A stretch of DNA of 12,828 bases from Faucicola sp032089155 (GTDB taxonomy: Bacteria; Pseudomonadota; Gammaproteobacteria; Pseudomonadales; Moraxellaceae), in assembly GCA_032089155.1 (NCBI GenBank), contig DAMDEV010000067.1, positions 1-12,828 on the forward strand, given 5' to 3'. Positions 6,701-12,338 of this stretch are shown here, piece after piece; position 1 is the first letter of the stretch, and each line of letters opens with the position of its first letter. Both the position numbers and the translations under genes were made by a program. The notes under the pieces were generated by a model. It was not told the DNA's origin. It did no database searches and worked only from the letters and a program-made list of their open reading frames with translations.

Positions 6701-8007
6701 CGTTGATTGGCGGCAGCTTGGCTAATCGCTTCAATCGGCAGGCGTTGTACCCGCGAGCGATAGTCATAGCGTGACATCCGAGCAAATCCCAAATCAATGA
6801 CGTAGCGAATATTGGGCACGGTCAAGGCGGTTTCGGCAACGTTGGTGGCGATGATAATGCGTCGTCCGCCTGTCGGGTGAAAAATCTGCTGCTGCTCGGC
6901 AAAACTTTGACGGGCAAATAACGGCAAAATCTGGGTATGACGGGGGGCATATTGGTTTAAAATATCTGCCAAATCATGAATTTGCGCTTCTGTCGCCGCA
7001 AAAATCAAAATATCCGCTTGGTCAGCATGCCCTTTGCTGGCAGCGTCTTGGTAGCACTCTTCCACCGCTGCGGTAATCGCTCGCGGCAAGTTATCTTCGA
7101 CATCATCAAAGCTGTCATCATCCGACCCGGTGACAATCTCATCCGTCAACGGGCGGTAGCGCACTTCCACTGGATAACTGCGGCCTTCAACCACAAACAC
7201 AGGCGCGGGTATCGCTTTTTTGGTTTTACCATCAACGCTAGAAAAATACTGGCTAAACCTTGCTGTGTCGAGCGTTGCCGATGTGATAATCACCTTTAAA
7301 TCGGGACGTTTTGGCAATAGACGCTTGAGATAACCCATGATAAAGTCGATGTTAAGACTGCGTTCGTGGGCTTCGTCAATGATAATGGTATCATAGCGGC
7401 TCAAAAACTTATCATGCGCCATTTCGGCAAGCAAAATACCGTCGGTCATCAGTTTGACAATGGAATCAGATGAGCCTTGCTCAGTAAAACGCACTTTGAA
7501 GCTCACTGTCTGTCCGAGCGTTTCCCCTAGTTCTTCAGCAATACGATTTGCCACACTACGCGCCGCTAATCGTCTTGGCTGTGTGTGTCCGATTTGCCCT
7601 GTTACCCCTCGCCCTGCGAGCATGGCAATCTTAGGTAATTGGGTAGTTTTGCCTGAGCCTGTCTCCCCTGCCACGATGATGACTTGGTGGTCTTGGATGG
7701 CTTTGATAAGTCTATCGGCTTGTTGGCTGACGGGCAAGTCTTCGTTTAGGTGTATCGTTGGCAGACTGGCGATACGGCTTTGCACCCTGTCTTGCGAGTG
7801 TTTGAGTTGTTTTTGATAGCGATCAAATCTTGACGTATAGTCTTCACTTTCTTTGTCTTTGATTTGTTTTAATTGTTGGGCAAGGCGTGACAGATAATAG
7901 CTGTCTTTTGCCATGACCGGTAATTTTACACCATGGTGATTATCTGTTTGAGGCTTGTCTAGTTGAGGGTCATTTAATGGTACAGCAGTCGATATAAGTT
8001 CTTTCAT
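3712..8007 (-). CDS. hrpA: ATP-dependent RNA helicase HrpA (DEAH box)
   Basis: Large cytoplasmic DEAH/RHA helicase of 1431 residues, against about 1300 in E. coli. In E. coli HrpA is linked to fimbrial mRNA processing and to rescue of stalled ribosomes. Visible motifs in order: Walker A GETGSGKT (114-121), TQPRRLAA (142-149), DEAH (211-214), SAT (243-245), ATNVAETALTVP (387-398) and arginine-finger motif QRKGRCGR (435-442). The HA2/OB region follows, then the long DUF3418-type C-terminal region typical of HrpA. Extra length comes partly from polar insertions: about 517-543 (Ser/Asn/Lys-rich) and about 625-670, the latter with a three-fold FKS-containing pentapeptide repeat. Neither breaks the frame. 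ATG 8007 lacks a clear ribosome binding site; Met32 is an alternative. It diverges from the esterase gene across 154 bases and is followed after 37 bases by the TIR gene, with no terminator seen between them. Confidence 0.97.
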   Translation of the reverse strand: MKELISTAVPLNDPQLDKPQTDNHHGVKLPVMAKDSYYLSRLAQQLKQIKDKESEDYTSRFDRYQKQLKHSQDRVQSRIASLPTIHLNEDLPVSQQADRLIKAIQDHQVIIVAGETGSGKTTQLPKIAMLAGRGVTGQIGHTQPRRLAARSVANRIAEELGETLGQTVSFKVRFTEQGSSDSIVKLMTDGILLAEMAHDKFLSRYDTIIIDEAHERSLNIDFIMGYLKRLLPKRPDLKVIITSATLDTARFSQYFSSVDGKTKKAIPAPVFVVEGRSYPVEVRYRPLTDEIVTGSDDDSFDDVEDNLPRAITAAVEECYQDAASKGHADQADILIFAATEAQIHDLADILNQYAPRHTQILPLFARQSFAEQQQIFHPTGGRRIIIATNVAETALTVPNIRYVIDLGFARMSRYDYRSRVQRLPIEAISQAAANQRKGRCGRIAAGVCIRLYSEEDFTSRPEFTEPEILRTNLASVILQMANLGLGEVENFDFIQPPDNRLVNDGRKLLEELGAIATKKTENSLSKSNDNSKGQSKRHPNQLTKVGQMMAKMPIDPRLARMLIAGEQYGCLKELLVIVSGLSVQDPRERPSDKQTQADQKHALFRQADSDFLFYLSLWQAIHGALFKSGGFKSDEFKSSGIDRQKNATLGDEAAPIAQSPYENDKLTNSQRKSFAKKHFLSSPRLREWQQTHSQLLQMVDGLKLTINQEPASYVPIHRALLTGLLSFIAQKVNDVDKSGKLIKAKRGEYVTARQHKAKIFPASTLFKQNPLWVMAFEVVETSQVFMRTAAKIEPEWILAMAGDLLKYHYFEPHWSAKTGHVKAYAQISLFGLIVVHKQLMNYERVNLTESREIFLRDALVLGNLNAPSTGDGKKGKLPPFLQHNIDKVADVSLIEDKLRRRDLLVDEEQLYDFYAKRVPEHIASRKVFEDWRKEVEKTEPQFLFFSDKDVLNEQAPATQAFPETWQLGNLKLPLSYIFDPTSDDDGVTIKVPLVALPQVDAVELLWGIAGWRYELVLQLLKTLPKDIRRQIVPVPDTAKQIFDTLEKNHHGGLLKQLCQALNQRGVRGANNQFVEPKDFNPSEVETYLQPQIALVDDKNRLIEKGRDIDALKLRHQVTTSQAVASGKGVHSEFPEHFNFMQNRHSAGVMIKQFSALVADGQPSYSDKKAVSIQQFTDVSVALNKHRQGLLALIGNELGAKARQLTSQIDKNFKLAFAPLGELDRLKDLLIHATLDATFEKFVAEFDHEKFTAGIHDKELVIAINQLPLTLDEFNQAKAVVLANFLSVGQSVLAQLKSVYEQWQQVRQKLLLLDRDIFEESIEDIEDQLDDLSLSDFVYRMSYQDWQQYPRYLQALLVRLDRLEHNLDADLDAVYQLDKHMERLSVKGNDETIMPYRWLVEEFRIQLFAQPMKTRVPVSDKRLEKLWDELRG
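6089..6133. repeat. In-frame 15-base tandem repeat (3 copies) inside hrpA
   Basis: Three adjacent 15-base units (6089-6103, 6104-6118, 6119-6133) share the core GCTTTTAAAT and differ only in their first five bases. On the hrpA strand they encode FKSGG-FKSDE-FKSSG (residues 626-640) in a polar insertion. The 15-base period keeps the frame, so copy number could vary without disrupting the gene. Confidence 0.85.
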
Positions 8008-8042
8008 TCACTTAGGCTATTATTATGGAAAACATTGCCTAG

Positions 8043-8071
8043 ATAATGTGGTATGAATAAGCTAAAATCAA
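8043..8071 (-). promoter_or_regulatory. Candidate sigma70 promoter for hrpA
   Basis: On the minus strand TTGATT (8066-8071) and CATTAT (8043-8048) have a 17-base spacer, placing a start near 8036, about 30 bases before the hrpA ATG. It lies in the 154-base divergent region shared with the esterase gene. Box matches are moderate. Confidence 0.3.
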
Positions 8072-8102
8072 GCATTATCCCTATTTTTAAGCTATCGGCG
8101 AA

Positions 8103-8131
8103 TTATTTTTATGACATTTATTTTTTATGAT
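8103..8131 (+). promoter_or_regulatory. Candidate promoter for the carboxylesterase gene
   Basis: TTATTT (8103-8108) and TATGAT (8126-8131) are separated by 17 bases. The predicted start near 8138 is about 24 bases before the ATG. The -10 box is good and the -35 poor, in a very AT-rich stretch, so the placement is tentative. Confidence 0.3.
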
Positions 8132-8161
8132 ATTTGTTAGTTTCACCTGAAAGGAGAATTT

Positions 8162-8830
8162 ATGAGTTTATTAAAAACGGTTGAAGTCATTCACAATCCC
8201 AACAATCTGCCGGTTGATAGAGCGGTGATTTGGTTACATGGACTGGGCGCAAATGGTCATGACTTTGAGCCGGTCGTCCCTGACTTGGGACTCGATGGTA
8301 AGCACGGCGTGCGGTTTGTATTTCCTCATGCCCCCGCCATTCCTGTAACCATCAACCAAGGCTATGTGATGCCAGCTTGGTATGATATTTTGGAAATGTC
8401 GCTTGAGCGCAAAATCGACACCGCACAGATTGAACAATCCGCCCGCGCAATTGGAGAATTAATCGCGCGTGAAGCCGAGCGCGGCGTGTCACCTGAGCAT
8501 ATCGTGATTGCTGGATTTTCACAAGGTGGTGCGGTCGCCTATCAAACCGCGTTAACCTATGACAAACCATTAGCCGGACTGTTAGCCCTATCGACTTATT
8601 TAGCGACCAAAGACAGCCTAACTTTAAGTGATGCCAATAGAAATCTAAACATCGCTATTCATCATGGCACACAAGACCCTGTCGTCCCAGTACAGCTTGG
8701 GCAAGAAGCCAAAGCATGGCTTGAGTCAAAAGGTTATCAGCCGCAGTTTTACAGCTATCCGATGGCGCACCAAGTGTGTATGCCGCAACTCAAAATTATC
8801 GGTAAATGGCTAAATGATGTGTTAGCCTAA
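8162..8830 (+). CDS. Alpha/beta-hydrolase carboxylesterase (phospholipase/carboxylesterase family)
   Basis: A 222-residue cytoplasmic serine hydrolase of the Abhydrolase_2 family, which hydrolyses short-chain carboxyl esters (thioesters in some relatives). Catalytic residues are visible: nucleophile Ser120 in GFSQGG (118-123), Asp172 in HHGTQDPVVP and His203 in YPMAHQVC. LHGLGANGHDF (25-35) forms the oxyanion-hole strand-turn, and PHAP and MPAWYD (70-75) are family hallmarks. Length is normal and no signal peptide is seen. The ATG has an excellent AAGGAG site with a 5-6 base gap. The gene stands alone on this strand, divergent from hrpA and convergent with DUF2069 across an assembly gap. The physiological substrate cannot be told from sequence. 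Confidence 0.94.
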   Translation: MSLLKTVEVIHNPNNLPVDRAVIWLHGLGANGHDFEPVVPDLGLDGKHGVRFVFPHAPAIPVTINQGYVMPAWYDILEMSLERKIDTAQIEQSARAIGELIAREAERGVSPEHIVIAGFSQGGAVAYQTALTYDKPLAGLLALSTYLATKDSLTLSDANRNLNIAIHHGTQDPVVPVQLGQEAKAWLESKGYQPQFYSYPMAHQVCMPQLKIIGKWLNDVLA

Positions 8831-8833
8831 CGA

Positions 8834-8859
8834 TTTTTTAGCATAATTTTTTAGCATAA
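8834..8859. repeat. 13-base perfect tandem duplication just after the esterase stop
   Basis: TTTTTTAGCATAA occurs twice without spacer (8834-8846, 8847-8859), starting three bases after the esterase stop codon. The T-runs resemble terminator tails but no GC stem precedes them. The following AAAAAGAGCGTAC could be the left arm of a terminator cut by the N gap. Confidence 0.85.
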
Positions 8860-8870
8860 AAAGAGCGTAC

Positions 8871-8970
8871 NNNNNNNNNNNNNNNNNNNNNNNNNNNNNN
8901 NNNNNNNNNNNNNNNNNNNNNNNNNNNNNNNNNNNNNNNNNNNNNNNNNNNNNNNNNNNNNNNNNNNNNN
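8871..8970. other. Assembly gap of exactly 100 N
   Basis: One hundred unresolved bases, the usual placeholder for a scaffold join of unknown real length. The gap removes the 3' end of the DUF2069 gene and the intergenic region shared with the convergent esterase. Apparent reading frames running through it are artefacts. Confidence 0.99.
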
Positions 8971-9374
8971 AATCGTTTTAACAAAATAAATAGCCAGTAA
9001 TTGACCCATCCTAGCAAAACAAAATCCACCAACCACACAGCCATCAAACCCCAATGCGTTTGATAGCCGTATTTTAGTGCAACCATACCACTGCCCCCCA
9101 AATATACAAAAGTGAGCATACTTAGCAGCAATAGCGCGTATGGGCTTTTGCCTTTTACGATATAAGGCGTTGATAAGAGCGCAGGTATCAACCACAAAGC
9201 TTGCCAAGCAATCCCGCCGACCATAGCAGGCTTTGCACTTGCCAACCAATGCGTCAATAGCGGTACTGCCAGCAATCGAAACCCCAGCCAAACCCACCAT
9301 ACTATGGTTAAGCGGCGGTGGATGGGATAAATGGGTTTTGGCGCAGATAGTGAATATGGGTCTTTTTCTCTCAT
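8971..9374 (-). CDS. DUF2069 family membrane protein, 3' end lost in gap
   Basis: An uncharacterised inner-membrane protein; 134 codons are visible before the gap. Hydrophobic segments lie at about residues 23-42, 50-70, 78-97 and 107-133, consistent with the four-helix DUF2069 family. Since members are typically about this size, probably only a short tail is missing. No catalytic motif is evident and no function is claimed. The start chosen is ATG 9374 (MREKDPYSLS), which overlaps the TGA of a seven-codon mini-ORF (9371-9391) made by a 17-base duplication. That mini-ORF in turn overlaps the wrbA stop, so translation is probably coupled to wrbA. The frame stays open upstream to a TTG at 9413, but that start would lie inside wrbA. 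Confidence 0.82.
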
Positions 9375-9400
9375 AACGCTTGTTTTCTCATAACGCTTGT
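9369..9400. repeat. 17-base-period tandem duplication at the wrbA/DUF2069 junction
   Basis: TCTCATAACGCTTGT occurs at 9369-9383 and 9386-9400, with TT between (period 17). On the minus strand each copy reads AAGCGTTATGAGA. The upstream copy holds the wrbA stop inside ATGA and the downstream copy holds the DUF2069 start inside ATGA. The two ATGs are 17 bases apart and so in different frames. Confidence 0.9.
9371..9391 (-). other. Possible coupling mini-ORF (MRKQAL) between wrbA and DUF2069
   Basis: The ATG at 9389-9391 overlaps the wrbA TGA. It reads six sense codons to a TGA at 9371-9373, which overlaps the DUF2069 ATG. A ribosome finishing wrbA could restart here, stop, and restart on DUF2069. 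It appears to be a by-product of the 17-base duplication; whether it is translated is unknown. Confidence 0.35.
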
Positions 9401-9993
9401 AATGCCTTGGCAATTTTGGCTAGACGTTGACCTTGGGCGATGGCTAATGTTTTTTCGTCTGCGCTCATGATGTGGTCATGCTTTGCGCCACTGACATGGC
9501 TTGCACCATACGGGCTTCCACCTTGGCTCGTGGTATTGAGCGCAGGCTCACTGTATGAAATTCCCACAATTACCATGCCATGATGCAGTAGCGGCGTCAT
9601 CATACTAGTCAAGGTCGTCTCCTGCCCGCCGTGCATGGTACCCGTACTGGTAAATACAGATGCCGGTTTGTTTTGCAAATCCCCCGCCAGCCAAATTGTA
9701 ACGCTATTATCCCAAAAATACTTCATTGATGCTGCCATATTGCCAAAATGGGTGGGACTACCCAATGCCAGCCCCACACAGTTTTTTAAGTCATCCATGG
9801 TGGCGTACAGGTCACCCTCATCAGGAATATTTGGCGCAACTTTTTCAGTCTCGCTACTGACCTTGGGTACGGTGCGAATCCGAGCGGCTATGCCTGTGCC
9901 ACTATCTTCAATACCTTGTGCGACCAAATACGCCAAATCTTTGGTTGAGCCATTTTGGCTGTAATACAACACTAAAATATAAGGTTGACTCAT
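9388..9993 (-). CDS. wrbA: WrbA-like flavoprotein, NAD(P)H:quinone oxidoreductase
   Basis: A 201-residue cytoplasmic flavodoxin-fold protein. WrbA relatives bind FMN and reduce quinones by two electrons from NAD(P)H, avoiding semiquinone radicals. FMN-binding segments are visible: phosphate loop SQNGST (12-17), GSPTHFGNMAASMKYFWD (78-95), TSTGTMHGGQE (115-125) and GGSPYGASHVSG (158-169). Length matches WrbA rather than plain flavodoxin. ATG 9993 starts the conserved N-terminus; only a weak GAGA purine stretch precedes it. It is the first gene of a tight pair with DUF2069 and diverges from the YihY-family gene across 251 bases. As I recall, wrbA-type and rbn/yihY-type genes are also neighbours in Pseudomonas, so the linkage may be old. 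Confidence 0.93.
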   Translation of the reverse strand: MSQPYILVLYYSQNGSTKDLAYLVAQGIEDSGTGIAARIRTVPKVSSETEKVAPNIPDEGDLYATMDDLKNCVGLALGSPTHFGNMAASMKYFWDNSVTIWLAGDLQNKPASVFTSTGTMHGGQETTLTSMMTPLLHHGMVIVGISYSEPALNTTSQGGSPYGASHVSGAKHDHIMSADEKTLAIAQGQRLAKIAKALQAL

Positions 9994-10154
9994 GGTTTTT
10001 TCTCACATCACTTTTGATAATTGTTACGTCAAGCTAGTCTAGGTGAATAAATTCTGATGGATGAATTTTGATGGTAGGATCAAGGCAATCTACTAGCCAA
10101 ATTGCCAATTGCAAAACACCAAAACTGTTCACAGTAATTCAATAAACAATTTTT

Positions 10155-10183
10155 TTGAATATGATACCATACTGCCATACAAT
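10155..10183 (+). promoter_or_regulatory. Candidate sigma70 promoter for the YihY-family gene
   Basis: TTGAAT (10155-10160) and TACAAT (10178-10183) are separated by an ideal 17 bases, with a predicted start near 10190 and a leader of about 55 bases. This is the best-looking promoter in the window. A small inverted repeat TTTGA-TGG-TCAAA (10202-10214) in the leader might be an operator but is short. The rest of 9994-10244 shows no gene. Confidence 0.5.
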
Positions 10184-10244
10184 CACTGCCTTTTTCGCCG
10201 ATTTGATGGTCAAACTTTGAAATTTTTTATCAATAAGAACTACT

Positions 10245-12266
10245 ATGAATGAACTCATTGCCAAACTAAAAAAATTATCCATTTTTAAACATAAATGGGT
10301 GCAGTTTTTGATGTACCTTATCAAAAACTTTATCGATGATAATTGTAGCCAAAAAGCTGCATTATTGACGTATACCACGCTGCTGTCTATTGTGCCGATT
10401 TTAACCTTGTTGGTGGTGATTCTCTCCACCATCCCGCAGTTAGCAGAAGCGCGTGAGCAGATTCAAAACTTGATTTTTAGCAATATTTTGCCCAGTACCG
10501 GATTACAGGTCACCAAGTATCTTAACCAATTTACCAGTAATTCCTCCAACTTAACCATCATCGGTGTGGGTATTTTGTTTTTTACCACCATTTCCACTTT
10601 AATGACGATTGAAACCGCGTTTAACCAAATTTGGCGTGTTGAAAAAAAAGAGACCAGCTGGCTCAATCTTGTGCGTTATTGGGTGATTATTACCCTGTTG
10701 CCTATTGTGCTTGCGGTAGTCATGATTATTTCAAGTACCGTGCAAAGCCTAAGTTTTTTAAATCAAAAAATTGGCGGTTATGGGATTGACTGGGCGATTT
10801 GGGTGCAAATCGGCTCGATTGCGATTGTGCTGATGGGCTTGGTGACCATGTATTGGTTTGTACCACGCTGCCAAGTGCGTTTTAAACATGCATTGGTTGC
10901 TGGTGTTGTGGTTGGGATTATCTTTGAAATCCTAAAACTCACCTTTGGCGTAATTGTTGACAACTTTACCAGTTATAAAGCGGTGTATGGGGCGTTTGCG
11001 ATTTTGCCGTTGTTCTTACTTTGGATTTATATTTCTTGGAATATTATTCTGCTTGGGGTGCAAATCAGCTACTGTTTGACCATTTTTGAGACCAAAGAAA
11101 TCTTTCCCCGTCATGCCTTGTTTAGCTTGATGGATATGCTAAATGTGTTATATCGTGAGCATAAAAAAGGTAATGTCATCACCGAAGCCGGTCTGCGTGA
11201 TGTGCTAGGTCGCCAAGAGATGCCAAATTGGTACACTTATATTAGCTTTTTACAAGATAACAATCTCATCACCACCAGTGACAAAGATGAATATGTCCTT
11301 AAACGCTCGCTCGATGATTATAGTTTTTGGGATTTTTATCAAAATATGCCCTATCCTTTACCGCATGAAAAGGATTTGCGAAAACTTAAAAATAACGCGC
11401 CTTGGACTGTGCAATGGATTAATACCTTAGCCCGTGGTGAAGCCATGCTCAAATATAATTTTGATATATCGATGGCAAGTATTTTTGATAGTATCGCACC
11501 GCGTCAGACCCCAAATGCCGAAGACATCGAGCCAGATACAGGAAAAAAAGATAAAGGTAAAGGCAACAAACTAGCCGGTCAACGTGAAGGCTCAGGGCTA
11601 TCAGGCGGTCAAGTCAGTGACGTGGTCAATGAAGATAAACGCATCAAAGAAACTGACGCCGAGCAAGCGACTGGCTTTGATGGTACGCTTGATTTTAAAG
11701 GTCAGGGTAGCTTATCGAATCAACCGCGTGATTTTAATGCCTTAAATAACGATGAGTTATCGGATGAATTATCACATGAATCATCAGTTGCTAAGCAAGC
11801 TCATGATAATCAGACACGCTTGTCAAATGATAACGGGTTAGATGATAAACGTCCGCTGAAAACGCTTGAAGAAAGTAACAGTGAATACGACAGTCATGGC
11901 GAAAATAAAGCCAAGCCTTCTTCCACACAAAATGGCAATGCCACAGACGAGCATAAATTTGCGATTGATAATTATTTGAATGCCAATAATTTTGACAATA
12001 TACGTTGGGATATCAGTAACCTAGATGACACGAGTTTTAGCAATGAAATTACCACCACCCAAACAGTCGAGTCAAAAATCCTAACGGATGATGACAAACC
12101 GAAAGGTGATAATACGGCGGTGATGGCTAAAATTCGTCAGATTGTACCGGCTAGTGTACTCGATAGCCCGTACAATCCTTTCAATTTTATCAAATCAAAA
12201 ATTGCAGCCAATACGAGCAAAAAATCCCCGCGTATCATTACCGAAAAAGATAAACCAGATAGCTAG
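10245..12266 (+). CDS. YihY/BrkB family (UPF0761) membrane protein with long hydrophilic C-terminal tail
   Basis: A 673-residue inner-membrane protein. Residues about 20-280 are the YihY/BrkB domain with six hydrophobic helices (about 37-62, 102-124, 143-166, 184-206, 214-236, 247-272). Family stretches include SQKAALLTYTTLLSIVPILT near helix 1 and YGAFAILPLFLLWIYISWN in helix 6. The old name ribonuclease BN is a misassignment; E. coli RNase BN is the ElaC/RNase Z homologue. The true role is unresolved. Residues about 285-410 look folded and cytoplasmic (FSLMDMLNVLYREHKKG, winged-helix-like). Residues about 420-620 are polar, rich in Asp, Asn, Ser, Lys and Glu, and probably disordered. A less polar end follows (AKIRQIVPASVLDSPYNPF, about 628-646). 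E. coli YihY is about 290 residues, so the tail is remarkable. No strong ribosome binding site precedes ATG 10245. Confidence 0.92.
   Translation: MNELIAKLKKLSIFKHKWVQFLMYLIKNFIDDNCSQKAALLTYTTLLSIVPILTLLVVILSTIPQLAEAREQIQNLIFSNILPSTGLQVTKYLNQFTSNSSNLTIIGVGILFFTTISTLMTIETAFNQIWRVEKKETSWLNLVRYWVIITLLPIVLAVVMIISSTVQSLSFLNQKIGGYGIDWAIWVQIGSIAIVLMGLVTMYWFVPRCQVRFKHALVAGVVVGIIFEILKLTFGVIVDNFTSYKAVYGAFAILPLFLLWIYISWNIILLGVQISYCLTIFETKEIFPRHALFSLMDMLNVLYREHKKGNVITEAGLRDVLGRQEMPNWYTYISFLQDNNLITTSDKDEYVLKRSLDDYSFWDFYQNMPYPLPHEKDLRKLKNNAPWTVQWINTLARGEAMLKYNFDISMASIFDSIAPRQTPNAEDIEPDTGKKDKGKGNKLAGQREGSGLSGGQVSDVVNEDKRIKETDAEQATGFDGTLDFKGQGSLSNQPRDFNALNNDELSDELSHESSVAKQAHDNQTRLSNDNGLDDKRPLKTLEESNSEYDSHGENKAKPSSTQNGNATDEHKFAIDNYLNANNFDNIRWDISNLDDTSFSNEITTTQTVESKILTDDDKPKGDNTAVMAKIRQIVPASVLDSPYNPFNFIKSKIAANTSKKSPRIITEKDKPDS
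11751..11786. repeat. Degenerate 12-base tandem repeat (3 copies) in the yihY tail
   Basis: Three adjacent units (11751-11762, 11763-11774, 11775-11786) differ by a few bases and encode DELS-DELS-HESS (residues 503-514). They lie in the low-complexity tail, and the 12-base period preserves the frame. This hints that the tail grew by repeat expansion followed by drift. Confidence 0.6.
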
Positions 12267-12279
12267 ACCAGACAGCTAG
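12254..12279. repeat. 13-base tandem duplication across the yihY stop codon
   Basis: ACCAGATAGCTAG (12254-12266) is followed directly by ACCAGACAGCTAG (12267-12279), with one mismatch. The first copy ends exactly with the TAG stop codon. The second lies just before the terminator. Confidence 0.8.
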
Positions 12280-12289
12280 TTTGGCGAGT

Positions 12290-12317
12290 AAAAAAGGGCA
12301 GATTCTGCCCTTTTTTT
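12290..12317. terminator. Bidirectional rho-independent terminator between yihY and DUF2127
   Basis: A 12-base stem, AAAAAAGGGCAG (12290-12301) with CTGCCCTTTTTT (12305-12316), closes on a 3-base loop. It is flanked by A and T runs on both sides, so it gives a GC stem plus U-tract in either direction. It lies 23 bases after the yihY stop and 22 bases beyond the stop of the convergent DUF2127 gene, serving both. Confidence 0.93.
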
Positions 12318-12338
12318 ATCGCTTTTTTTATCAATAGC

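Noticed and set aside
8838..9413. Reading frames that run unbroken through the N gap, including a 191-codon and a 149-codon minus-strand frame
   Set aside because: The bridge is made only of undetermined bases. Only the portion right of the gap in the DUF2069 frame is supported, and its start is ATG 9374, not the upstream TTG.
10202..10214. Inverted repeat TTTGA-TGG-TCAAA as a regulator operator
   Set aside because: Five-base arms in AT-rich DNA are expected by chance, and no nearby regulator gene suggests a cognate protein.
10139..10432. A 97-codon minus-strand frame across the wrbA-yihY intergenic region and the yihY start
   Set aside because: It overlaps the start of a well-supported gene on the other strand, shows no family motif and no clear ribosome binding site. 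The region also carries a good plus-strand promoter.
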